Part shown: in pieces, positions 9,528 through 18,152 of the stretch
How positions within the stretch are numbered: the stretch's first letter is position 1
Layout of the letters: the number at the start of each line of letters is the position of its first letter
From: Cupriavidus basilensis OR16
GTDB taxonomy: Bacteria; Pseudomonadota; Gammaproteobacteria; Burkholderiales; Burkholderiaceae
Direction of reading: 5' to 3'
Length of the DNA: 43,035 bases
NCBI RefSeq assembly: GCF_000243095.1
Contig: NZ_AHJE01000024.1
Coordinates: 1 to 43,035, forward strand
The notes under the pieces: model-generated
Told to the model about the DNA's origin: nothing
Databases searched by the model: none
Seen by the model: the letters and a program-made list of their open reading frames with translations, nothing else
Translations under genes and position numbers: made by a program

Positions 9528-10220
9528 TCACGCCGGCAACGTCAGGTAGCCGGCCACCAGCCGGGTCATTTCGCCGGGTAGCCGCTCATCGTCGAGCGGC
9601 AGCGGGCCGGCGTCGTTGAGGATGGCGTTGACCACGATGCTGAACACCGCCTGCATGGCAAAGCGCACGCGCATCTCAGCCTGCTCCGGCGGCACCGGCA
9701 TGCGTGGCACCAGCAGCGCCACCATGCGCTCCACCACGTCTTGGCCGCTTTCGCGGTGCGGCAGCCATTCTTCCGGACGGTTGGAGGCGTGCTTGAGCGA
9801 TGCCTTGATCACGCCGCGGTTGGCATGGCAGCCGAGCACTACGTAGCGCATGATCTTTTCCAGCATCACATCGGTGGGCACGTCCTCCCAGCGCTCCACG
9901 CGCAGGTAGCGCGCCACGGACTCGCCGGTTTCCTGCATCACCAGGGCGCGCAGTGCTTCGAAGAACGCTTGCTTGTCGCGGAAGCGGCCGTAGAAGGCCC
10001 CGACGGATACTTCGCAGGCGGAGGCGATCTGCGCGACCGAAACCGCGGAGAAATCCCGTTGCGCCAGCAGCTCGCGGCCCGCGTCCAGCAGAGCCTGCTC
10101 GGTCTCGCGCGCACGGCGCTGGCGTGGCGGCTGCAGGATCGAAGGCGTCGCTACGGTGGGGAATGCGGACGACCCCTTGGCGGGCTTGGCGGGGGACGCG
10201 GCAGAAGACGAGAGGGGCAT
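9528..10220 (-). CDS. TetR/AcrR family transcriptional regulator
   Basis: A 230-residue TetR regulator. The N-terminal helix-turn-helix is RETEQALLDAGRELLAQRDFSAVSVAQIASACEVSVGAFYGRFRDKQAFFEALR, with the variable C-terminal domain behind it. ATG 10220 was chosen because the alternative ATG at 10262 lies within the AACCATATGGTT palindrome, a likely operator. The gene is divergent from an IclR regulator and lies upstream of a Bug receptor gene. The ligand cannot be predicted. Confidence 0.82.
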   Translation of the reverse strand: MPLSSSAASPAKPAKGSSAFPTVATPSILQPPRQRRARETEQALLDAGRELLAQRDFSAVSVAQIASACEVSVGAFYGRFRDKQAFFEALRALVMQETGESVARYLRVERWEDVPTDVMLEKIMRYVVLGCHANRGVIKASLKHASNRPEEWLPHRESGQDVVERMVALLVPRMPVPPEQAEMRVRFAMQAVFSIVVNAILNDAGPLPLDDERLPGEMTRLVAGYLTLPA

Positions 10221-10256
10221 GGTAATTCCGTATGCGAATTCTGATTCGGTTTTGTG

Positions 10257-10268
10257 AACCATATGGTT
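10257..10268. promoter_or_regulatory. Perfect 12-bp palindrome AACCATATGGTT upstream of the TetR gene
   Basis: A complete palindrome 37 bp before the TetR start, in the spacer shared with the divergent IclR gene. Position and symmetry fit autoregulation by the TetR protein. This is inference; no footprint data exist here. Confidence 0.5.
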
Positions 10269-10298
10269 ACCACGGCGTTTCGTCAAGAAACGGTCTAC

Positions 10299-10317
10299 AT
10301 TTCCAATATGTGGAAAT
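10299..10317. promoter_or_regulatory. Inverted repeat ATTTCCA-N5-TGGAAAT upstream of the IclR gene
   Basis: A perfect 7-bp dyad with a 5-bp spacer, about 59 bp before the IclR start. The half-sites resemble the TGGAAAT/ATTTCCA halves known for E. coli IclR boxes, so autoregulation by the adjacent IclR protein is likely. Confidence 0.55.
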
Positions 10318-10375
10318 ACATTCCGTTCTTTGACACCGAAAAGGACGCCACCCACACTGGGTGCAAGGAGACAAG

Positions 10376-11182
10376 ATGAACACGCCGGTCGAACAATTCA
10401 TAGCCGAGCGCAGAAAAGAGGACCCGTCCTTCGGAGGCTTGCTGGCCAAGGGCTTTGCCTTGCTGCGCTGCTTTATCGACGAGCCGCGCCCGCTTGGCAA
10501 CGGTGAGCTTTCCGAGCGCCTGCAGATGCCGCGCGCCACCGTGTCGCGTATCTGCCGCACGCTGTTCGAGCTGGGCTACCTGGACTGGGACCCCAAGCTC
10601 GACAAGTATTTCGTCGGTGCCCAGGTGCTGGCCCTGGGTTATCCCTACCTGGCCGGCCTGCAGGTGCGCCACGTGGCTCGTCCGCTGATGCAGGCGCTGG
10701 CGGATCGTATCGAAGGCGCCGTATCGATGGGCGTGGCACACCGGCTGGACGTGACCTACCTGCAGACCTGCACGCATCACGAGGGCACGGCGGCGCGCCC
10801 CGGCGTGGGCGCGGTGCGCTCGGTGCTGAGCACGGCGATGGGCCGTGCCTTCCTGTGCACGCTCTCCAAGATCGAGTTCGAGCAACTGATGCGGGCCGCA
10901 CGCCGCGAACGCGCCGAGGAATACGCTGCCTGCTACGACACCATCTGCCATAACGTGGCGCACTACCCCAAGCGCGGCTTTGCCATCAATGAAGGCGACG
11001 CCGGCAGTGGCGTGCATGGCGTGGGCGTGTACTCGCGCATCGTCTACCTGAACCGCCCGCTGCTGTTCAACTGCGCGATCGCCGGCTCGCAAATGCGCCG
11101 CGGCGTGCTGGAAAAGAAGATTGCGCCGCTGCTGATGGAGATGACCCGCGCCATCGAATCCACGACCGGCCTGCACCAATAG
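10376..11182 (+). CDS. IclR family transcriptional regulator
   Basis: A 268-residue IclR regulator. A winged helix at about 18-80 includes GLLAKGFALLRCF and LSERLQMPRATVSRICRTLFELGYL. The C-terminal effector domain is recognised by SVLSTAMGRAFL and the YPKRGFAINEGDAGSGVHGVGV stretch. ATG 10376 follows AAGGAG. It is transcribed toward the acyl-CoA ligase, Bug and DUF1254 genes, with a 95-bp gap to the first, and probably regulates them. IclR proteins usually sense small organic acids or aromatics. Confidence 0.85.
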   Translation: MNTPVEQFIAERRKEDPSFGGLLAKGFALLRCFIDEPRPLGNGELSERLQMPRATVSRICRTLFELGYLDWDPKLDKYFVGAQVLALGYPYLAGLQVRHVARPLMQALADRIEGAVSMGVAHRLDVTYLQTCTHHEGTAARPGVGAVRSVLSTAMGRAFLCTLSKIEFEQLMRAARRERAEEYAACYDTICHNVAHYPKRGFAINEGDAGSGVHGVGVYSRIVYLNRPLLFNCAIAGSQMRRGVLEKKIAPLLMEMTRAIESTTGLHQ

Positions 11183-11277
11183 CCCGGCCCACAGAGCAAG
11201 GCACACCAAGCCACACACGCAGCGCCGGCACAGGCGCAACCAAAACAAGCCATTCAAGGCTATCCGGAGACAACGCA

Positions 11278-13204
11278 ATGCCCAGTCTAGATTCCCTGCT
11301 GAAACCACGCTCGGTCGCGGTCATCGGCGCGTCCACGCAGCCCGAGAAGGTGGGTGGCATGCCGATTCGGCTGCTGCGCGAGCTTGGCTACGCCGGGCGT
11401 ATTTTTCCCGTGCACCCCACCGCCAGCGAGATCCAGGGCTTGCCCGCTTACGCGACGCTGGCCGCCATTGGCCAGGCCGTGGACCTGGCCATCGTGGCGG
11501 TGCCGGCGGTGGCAACGGAATCCGTGATGGCGCAACTGGCGCAAAACGGCACGCGCGCCGCGATTTTCTTCACCTCGGGCTTTGCCGAAGTGGGCGACGA
11601 GGGCCTGGCCATGCAAGTGGCGCTGGCCGAGAGCGCGCGCCGCCACGGCGTGGCCCTGCTCGGGCCCAATTGCCTGGGCGCGATGAACCTGCGCGAGCGC
11701 ATGTTCGCCACCTTCTCGCCGATCCCGCTGACTGGCGTGCCGCCCGCGGGCGACGTGGGGCTGGTCAGCCAGAGCGGCGCGTTTGGCGCCTACGCCTTTG
11801 CGTTGGCGCGCGAGGCCGGGCTGGGCCTGAGCTATTGGGTGACCACCGGCAACGAGGCCGGCCTGCAAGTCGCCGATGTGATCGAGTGGATGGCGCAGGA
11901 TCCAGATACCCGCGTGATCCTGGCGTACATGGAGGGTTGCCGCGATGGCGCGCGCCTGCGCCAGGCGCTGGCGGCCGCGCGCGCCGCCGGCAAGCCGGTG
12001 GTGATCACCAAGGTGGGCACCACCGAGGCAGGCGCGCGCTCGGCGCAGTCGCACACGGCGAGCCTGGCAGGAGAGGACGCGGTGTATCAAGCGGTGTTCG
12101 ACGAGTACGGCGTGCATCGCGCCCATACGCTCGAGGATTTTTTCCGCCTCGGCTACACGCTGTCGCGCGGGCGGCGGCCGGCGCGCTGGGACAGCCCGAG
12201 CGGGTTGATGGGCGACGCGGTGGCGCCGGTGGCCATCGTCACCGTGTCCGGCGGCGTCGGCATCATGATGGCCGATCGCGCTGAAGAGCTTGGCATGCCC
12301 ATGCCGCCCATGCCCGCGGCAGCCGCCAAGGCACTGCGCACGAGCATCCCCTTTGCCAGTACCGCCAACCCGATCGATGTGACGGGGCAGGTGGTGGCCC
12401 AGCCCGCCGTGCTGCTCGACGCGATGGCCGGCGTGGCCACCTGCGGCGAGTACGGCAGCGTGGTGGCCTTTCTCGCTGGCGGCGCTAACGCGCCGCGCTT
12501 GTGGGAAGAACTGCAGCGCACCATCGGCGCGCTGCATGAAGACAAGCGCGCCGCGCCGCTGCTGCTGTCCGGCGTGGTCGACGACGACAAGCGGGCGTGG
12601 CTGGAGGCGCATGGTTGCCTGGTGTTCCGCGAACCTGCCCACGCCATCGAGGCTGTGGCCACGCTGGCCCGCGCGGCAGCATTGGAAGCCGCCGCCGCGC
12701 GCGTGCCAGTTGCCGAGGCCGCCGCGCCGCTCGCCGCGCTCCTGCGCGATGTGCCGGACGATGCCAGCGCGCTGTCCGAGTTCGACGCCATGCGCCTGCT
12801 GGCGGACGCCGGCGTGCCAGTGGCCGCGCACGGACTTGCGCGCGACGCCGATGAAGCCGTGGCCCTGGCGCAGCGCATCGGTTACCCGGTGGCCGTCAAG
12901 CTGTGCTCGGCACAGGTGCTGCACAAGAGCGACGTGGGCGGCGTGGCGCTCAACCTGACCGACGACGCCGCGGTGCGCAAGGCCTTTGCTGCGATGCAAG
13001 CGGCGCTGGCGCGGGCCAGCGCCAGCCTGCCCTTCGAGGGCGTGCTGGTGGCCCGCATGGTGCGTGGCTGGGGCGAGCTGATGGTGGGCGTGCGGCGCGA
13101 TCCGGTGTTCGGGCTGGTGGTGCTGGCCGGCATCCGCCGCAACCGCCGTGGAGATCTTCCGGCAGATGGCCTTTGGCCTGGCGCCGTTCACCGCGACGGC
13201 GTAG
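11278..13204 (+). pseudogene. NDP-forming acyl-CoA synthetase (acetate-CoA ligase family), 3' end frameshifted and shortened
   Basis: Residues 1-620 read as a fused NDP-forming acyl-CoA ligase: CoA-binding domain (RSVAVIGASTQPEKVGG), ligase domain (GLVSQSGAFGAYAFA), the phospho-histidine H259 in AQSHTASLAGED, and an ATP-grasp part (GYPVAVKLCSAQVLHKSDVGGVALN). After FGLVVLAGI (about 13132) the family sequence moves to another frame: VEIFRQMAFGLAPFT is encoded at about 13149-13193 and stops at 13202-13204. The glycine-rich link and roughly the last 70 residues are missing. The original frame runs on without family similarity to 13359, into the next gene. The product would activate a carboxylic acid to its CoA ester; as written it is probably inactive. 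Confidence 0.75.
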
Positions 13205-13292
13205 TCAAGAAGCTTGAGCCCACCGCGCAACCCGATACCGGCACAGACCGGACGCGCGGATGGGGAACCACTAAAACCGGAGACAAATCATC

Positions 13293-14326
13293 ATGCATTT
13301 GCAAGCTGCAAGGACCGCGCGCGCGCCGGTGGCAGGCGTTCTCGCCGCCGTCATGCTGACGGCGTTGGCCGTAACACCAGCGCACGCCGCATCACCGCAA
13401 GCCACGAAATATCCTGACAAACCGATCCGCCTGGTCGTGCCCTTTCCGCCCGGTGGCGGCACCGACGTCATCGGGCGGCTGGTGGCCGCCAAGCTGTCGA
13501 CCGCGCTGGGCGGCACCGTGCTGGTGGAGAACGTGGCGGGTGCCACCGGCACCATCGGCTCGGCCCAGGTGGCGCGCGCCGCGCCGCCCAGGTGGCGCGC
13601 GCCGCGCCGGACGGCTACACGCTGTTGCTCGGCATCTCCGCCACGCACGCCATCGCCCCGGCGATCTTCCCCCGCCTGCCCTACGATCCCGTGCGCGATT
13701 TCGTCCCGGTGGGCCGGCTGGCCTACGGCGGCAACGTGCTGGTGGCTGGCCCGGCTTTCACGGGCAAGGACCTGCCGGCGCTGATCGCAGCCGCCAAGCG
13801 TCCCGGCGCTGACCTCGCCTATGGTTCCTGGGGCCCCGGCTCGGGCGGCCACCTGGCCGGCGAGAGCCTCAATGTCAGCAGCGGCATCCACCTGCGCCAC
13901 ATTCCCTATAAAGGCGTGAGCCCGATGCTGACCGATGTGATGGGCGGCACGCTGCCGGTGGCCATGTCCGACCTGGCCGGCACCTTGCCGTTGATCCGCA
14001 GTGGCAAGGTCCGGGCGCTGGCGGTGACCGGCTCGGAGCGCTCGGTGGCGCTGCCCGATGTGCCCACCTTTGCCGAGTCCGGCGTGCCGTTTCGCATCGA
14101 CAGCTGGTACGCGCTGTTTGCGCCGGCCCGCACGCCGGCACCCATCCTCGATCGCCTTGAGCGCGCCGTCGACGCCATCATGGCCGAGCCCGCCATGCAA
14201 GCGCAGGCCGCCACGCTGGGCATGCGCTTCACCCCGCAGCCGCGCGCCGTCTTTGCTGCCCAGATGCGGGACGACGTCCACGCCTGGGCTGCCCTCGTCA
14301 AGTCGAGCGGCGCCGCCCTCGAATAA
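13293..14326 (+). pseudogene. Bug/TctC family solute-binding protein interrupted by a 23-bp tandem duplication
   Basis: The first frame gives a signal peptide ([20 protein letters not shown]) and the Bug N-terminus [23 protein letters not shown] up to [11 protein letters not shown]. Another frame then continues with the expected [19 protein letters not shown] to the normal C-terminus SSGAALE at 14326. The break coincides with an exact 23-bp direct duplication, 13564-13586 and 13587-13609. Removing one copy restores one full-length receptor of about 336 residues. ATG 13293 follows GGAGA. The gene sits between the acyl-CoA ligase and the DUF1254 genes. Confidence 0.85.
13564..13609 (+). repeat. 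23-bp tandem duplication causing a frameshift
   Basis: Two perfect adjacent copies, 13564-13586 and 13587-13609, lie inside the Bug receptor gene. A length of 23 shifts the frame by two bases. Deleting either copy rejoins AQVARAAP to DGYTLLLG. Confidence 0.95.
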
Positions 14327-14347
14327 TCCCGCCAGGAGCCAACACAG

Positions 14348-15696
14348 ATGACCATGTTCCCTTCCGCCGCCCCCGCCCCCGCCCCCGCCCCCGCCCCCGC
14401 CCCCGCCCCCGCCGCCCCCCGCACGCCAGCCCCCAGCAGGCGCTGGTCGCCGGCGCGGCGCTGCCGCTGGTGATCTACGGCTATGCGCTCATCGAGACGT
14501 TGCGCACCTGCCGCCTGCAGACCTCGGTCGCCGCGGCCACCGGCTATGGCCGCGCGCCGATCAATGCGTTGTCGGCCAGCGAGCGCCAGTGGACGCACGA
14601 GGATCGCGACATCGTCACCCCGGCCAACGACCTGCTGTATTTCTGCGGCTGGGTCAACCTGGCCGATGGCCCGGTGACGCTGCGCATTCCGCCACTGCCC
14701 GACGCGGGCCGCTACTACGTGATCGAGCTGCTCGACGTGCACACCAACAACTTCGAGAACCTGGGGCCGCGCAACGTCGCCGCCGAAGGCGGCGAGATCG
14801 AGCTGGTCGGCCCGGGCCAGAAGGCCAGCGGCGCGCATGCGGTGTCATGCCCCAGCTCGCTGGTTTGGCTGCTCGGCCGCGTGCTGGTGCAGGGGCCGGA
14901 TGACCTGGCGGTGGCGCGCGCCTTTGAGCAAGGCTTCGCGCTGACCCGCACGCCGGGCGCGGCGCGTCCGCGCTGCGTGGACCAGTGGCATGACAGCGGC
15001 CGGCCCGCGCTGGACTTTTTCCACAACCTCTTCAACGCGCTGCGCGAGTTCCCGCCGGCCGCCGAGGAACTTGGCATCCTGACGCTGCTGCGCAAGGCCG
15101 GCATCCGCCTGGAAGACGAGACCGATTTCGCGGCGCTGCGCCCGGCCATTGTGGCCGGGCTGGAAAGCGCCTATGCGCAAGGCATGGCGGTGATCGAGGC
15201 GCATACCCGTAGCCAGGGCCGCAAGAGCTGGGGCTACAGCCTGAAGCTGGGCATGTACGGCGACGACTGGCTGCAGCGCGCCTGCACCGCGATGAAGGGC
15301 CTGGGCGCCCTGCGCGCGGACGAGGCGATCTACGCCATGGCGGACTTCGATGCCGACGGCGCGCCGCTTGATGGCCGCCGCCGTTACGAGCTGCGCTTCG
15401 CGCCCGGCATGCTGCCGCCCGCGCGAGCCTTCTGGTCGGTGTCGCTGTACGGCGAGGATCGTTACTTCAGCGCCAACGAGATTGGCCGCTACGCCGTGGG
15501 CGACCGCACGCCGGGCTTGCGCATGGAAGCCGATGGCAGCCTGGTGATTCCCATCTCGCACGCGCGCGCGCGGCAGCAGGAGAACTGGCTGCCCGCGCCC
15601 GCCGGCTCGTTCTACCTGATCCTGCGGCTCTACCATCCCGCGCCGTCTTTCCTGCAAGGCCAGTACACCATTCCTGCGGTGCGCTGCGTCGATTGA
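14348..15696 (+). CDS. DUF1254/DUF1214 domain protein (first of a tandem pair), 5' frame disturbed
   Basis: From 14470 onward the gene gives a complete DUF1254 (N-terminal half: RDIVTPANDLLYFCGWVNLADGPVTLRIPPLPDAGRYY) and DUF1214 (C-terminal half: FWSVSLYGEDRYFSANEIGRYAVGDRTPGL, ending NWLPAPAGSFYLILRLY) protein. Molecular function of this family is not established. The likely start ATG 14348 follows CCAGGAG and opens MTMFPSAAPAPAP, but that frame ends at a stop near 14471. One extra C in the six-C run 14415-14420 would join it to QQALVAGAALPLVIYGYALIETL. As written, GTG 14470 is the only start of the main frame. The partner gene follows directly. Confidence 0.72.
14369..14410 (+). repeat. 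Seven GCCCCC hexamers encoding (Ala-Pro)n
   Basis: A perfect simple-sequence repeat of seven 6-bp units in the 5' end of the DUF1254 gene, followed by a six-C run at 14415-14420. Hexamer number changes keep frame, but C-run changes do not. Confidence 0.9.
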
Positions 15697-15720
15697 GTCA
15701 ACCAAGTTATGGAAGCCACC

Positions 15721-17097
15721 ATGTACCAGACCGTATCCTCAGCGCCCGCCGCGCCCGCCGCGCCCGCCGCGCCCGCCGCGCCCGTCCACGAAGCCATCCG
15801 CTACACGCTGCCCCTTTACGAAATGGCGCGCATGCGCGCCGCCACCTGCCCGCGCCGCAACAGCGCGGGAGCGTTTGCCGCGCAGCAGCCCGATGCCCCG
15901 GTGCGCTGGATCAATCATTTCATTCACACGCGCCAGCTGCTTGGCCCGCAGCATCGGCAGGTGGTCACGCCCAACAACGACACGCTTTACAGCAACGCCT
16001 GGATGGACCTGTCGCAAGGGCCGCTGCTGCTGGACGTGCCTGACAGCGCAGGCCGTTACTACGTACTCGGCCTGCTTGATTTCTATACCAATCCCTTCGG
16101 CTATATCGGCACCCGCACAACGGGCAACGGGCGCGGCCGCTTCCTGCTGCATGGCCCGCGCTGGCAGGGCGACGTGCCGGCTGACGCCACCGCCATCGCT
16201 TGCCCCACGGATGCGGTGTGGCTGCTCGGCCGCGTGCTGGTGGATGGCGAAGCCGACCTGCCGGCCGTGCATGCGCTGCAGGACCAGTTCCGCCTGAGCA
16301 CGCTGGCCGGCGCGAGCGCCGCACGGGCCTTCGATGTCCGCATGCAGCCTGGCGAGCATCTGGGCGATCCGCGCCGCTATGCCGAGGTGGTCAACCAGGC
16401 GCTGCGCGAGAACCCGCCGCCGCCGGCTGAGGCTGGACTGGTGGCGGGCTTTGCGCCATTGGGCATTGGCGCGGATTGCGATGCGGCTGCGCTTGGCGAT
16501 GACGCACTCGCCCGCCTGGGCGAGGCCATCCAGGCCGTGCTCGCCGAACTGGCGACGCCGCTGCCGTCCGACCTCGGCGGCGGCTGGACCCTGCCGGTGG
16601 AAATCCGCGAATCGTTCGGCACGCAATTCGCCGAGCGCGCGCTGGTAGCGCGCAACTATATCGGCGCGCTCGGCGTGCAAGAGGCGATGTACGTGATGGC
16701 CGACCGCGACAGCGAAGGCGCGCCGCTCGATGGCCGCGTCGGCTACGAACTGGCCTTCCCGGCCGATGCGCTGCCGCAGGTGGGCGCGTTCTGGTCGCTC
16801 ACCATGTACGGCAAGGAGGACTGCATGCTGGTCGACAACGCGCTGGGGCGCTACTCGCTGGGCGACCGCTCGCCCAGCCTGCGCTACGCGCCGGACGGCA
16901 GCCTGCGGCTGCGCCTGTCGGCCACGCCACCGGCTGACCCGGCGGACGAAGGCAACTGGCTGCCCGCGCCCGCAGGCGCGTTCTACGTGACGCTGCGGCT
17001 CTACGTGCCCCAGCCCGCGCATCTCGACAAGACCTTTGTCTATCCGCCAATCCGTCCGCTGGCGGGTGCGGCCGCTTCGGCCAAGGAGCCGTCATGA
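15721..17097 (+). CDS. DUF1254/DUF1214 domain protein (second of a tandem pair)
   Basis: A 458-residue paralogue of the preceding protein. DUF1254 is seen in RQVVTPNNDTLYSNAWMDLSQGPLLLDVPDSAGRYYVLGLLDFYTNPFGYIG and DUF1214 in QVGAFWSLTMYGKEDCMLVDNALGRYSLGDRSPSLRYAPDGSL, ending NWLPAPAGAFYVTLRLYVPQP. I prefer ATG 15721 over 15709 because GGAAG stands five bases before it. No signal peptide is evident; the N-terminus is an Ala/Pro repeat. The stop overlaps the ATG of the following Bug receptor gene (ATGA at 17094-17097), so the two products are probably made together. Function is unknown. Confidence 0.82.
   Translation: MYQTVSSAPAAPAAPAAPAAPVHEAIRYTLPLYEMARMRAATCPRRNSAGAFAAQQPDAPVRWINHFIHTRQLLGPQHRQVVTPNNDTLYSNAWMDLSQGPLLLDVPDSAGRYYVLGLLDFYTNPFGYIGTRTTGNGRGRFLLHGPRWQGDVPADATAIACPTDAVWLLGRVLVDGEADLPAVHALQDQFRLSTLAGASAARAFDVRMQPGEHLGDPRRYAEVVNQALRENPPPPAEAGLVAGFAPLGIGADCDAAALGDDALARLGEAIQAVLAELATPLPSDLGGGWTLPVEIRESFGTQFAERALVARNYIGALGVQEAMYVMADRDSEGAPLDGRVGYELAFPADALPQVGAFWSLTMYGKEDCMLVDNALGRYSLGDRSPSLRYAPDGSLRLRLSATPPADPADEGNWLPAPAGAFYVTLRLYVPQPAHLDKTFVYPPIRPLAGAAASAKEPS
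15742..15777 (+). repeat. Four 9-bp repeats encoding Ala-Pro-Ala
   Basis: Four perfect copies of GCGCCCGCC followed by one changed copy, giving the APAAPAAPAAP N-terminal tail of the second DUF1254 protein. The unit length preserves frame. Confidence 0.9.
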
Positions 17098-18092
17098 CAC
17101 CGAATTCACACAAGCGCAGGCAAGTGCTGCGCCTGGCCGGCAACGCCATGCTGTTGGCCGTGGGCTGCGGTGCGCTGGCGCCCGTGCATGCCCAGGAATA
17201 TCCGTCGCGCCCGGTGCGCCTGGTCTCGCCCTACGGCCCGGGCGGCTCCAACGACATCTCGGCGCGCCTGCTCAGCGAGGGGCTCAGCCGCAAGTACAAG
17301 CAGCAGTTCGTGGTGGAGAACAAGCCAGGCGCTGGCACGCGGGTGGCCAACGAGCAGATCGCCCGCGCCACCCCGGACGGCTACACGCTGCTGTGGGCGG
17401 CGGCACCGTTTGCCATCAATACAGCGGCGGGGCTCTCCCAGCATTACGACATCCACAAGGACTTCGTGGCGGTAGGGCCGCGCGTGCTCGGGCCGTTATT
17501 CCTGGTCGTCAACGCTGATTCGCCAGTGCGCACGGTCGCGGATTTCGTGCGCATGGCGCGCGGGAAGAAGGACGGCGTGACATTCGCCTCGCCGGGCATC
17601 GGCTCGGGGCCGCACCTGACTGCCGAGCTCTTCGCCGCCCAGGCGAAGTTCAAGGGCCTGAATGTGCATTACCGTGGCGATTCCACGGCCTACACGGAGT
17701 TGCTCGCGGACCGGGTCGACGCCACGCTGACCGCCATCACTACCGCGCTGCCCTTTATCAAGGCCGGCAAGCTGCGCGTGATCGCAGTGTCCGCCGAGCA
17801 GCGCACGCCGGTGTATCCGGACGCGCCCACGTTTGGCGAACAAGGGTATCCCGGCGTGGTGGGTTACGGCTGGTTCGGGCTGATGGCGCCGGCGGGCACG
17901 CCGCCGGCCGTCGTGCAGCAGCTCAACCGGGATGCCAGCGCGGTGCTGGCCGATGCGCAGACGCGCAGCAAGCTGATTGGCCTCGGGCTGCAGCCCGAGG
18001 TGGGCGACAGTGCATCGTTCGCGCGTTTTATCGATGCCGAGGTGGCCAAGTGGGGGCCATTGATCAAGTCGGCGGGGATCAAGCTGGAGTAG
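17094..18092 (+). CDS. Bug/TctC family tripartite tricarboxylate-type periplasmic solute-binding protein
   Basis: A 332-residue receptor. The export signal HKRRQVLRLAGNAMLLAVGCGALAPVHA with paired arginines may be Sec or Tat type. YPSRPVRLVSPYGPGGSNDISARLL, ATPDGYTLLWAAAP and the C-terminal PVYPDAPTFGEQGYPGVVGYGWFGLMAPAGTP are Bug signatures. The start overlaps the DUF1254 stop by four bases, so this receptor and the DUF1254 protein form a translationally coupled pair. It is the last gene of the acyl-CoA ligase/DUF1254 group and converges on a TetR gene. Confidence 0.88.
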   Translation: MTPNSHKRRQVLRLAGNAMLLAVGCGALAPVHAQEYPSRPVRLVSPYGPGGSNDISARLLSEGLSRKYKQQFVVENKPGAGTRVANEQIARATPDGYTLLWAAAPFAINTAAGLSQHYDIHKDFVAVGPRVLGPLFLVVNADSPVRTVADFVRMARGKKDGVTFASPGIGSGPHLTAELFAAQAKFKGLNVHYRGDSTAYTELLADRVDATLTAITTALPFIKAGKLRVIAVSAEQRTPVYPDAPTFGEQGYPGVVGYGWFGLMAPAGTPPAVVQQLNRDASAVLADAQTRSKLIGLGLQPEVGDSASFARFIDAEVAKWGPLIKSAGIKLE

Positions 18093-18152
18093 GGGGCCGC
18101 GCGGCGTTAGTTGCCGGCTTTCGCGCAGCGGCCCGCTCGCTGCCTGCCCGCC

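Noticed and set aside
9505..9534. Triple CGGCTTT-type repeat downstream of the TetR gene
   Set aside because: It is a short, imperfect 8-bp repetition without dyad symmetry; no function can be supported.
11287..13230. A 647-codon open frame antisense to the acyl-CoA ligase
   Set aside because: The plus strand encodes a clear ligase; the antisense product has only compositional features (Ala/Gly/His/Arg) and no ribosome site.
15742..15777. Regular 9-bp repeats considered as a CRISPR-like or regulatory array
   Set aside because: Units are adjacent without spacers and encode an Ala-Pro tail in frame; this is a coding simple repeat.
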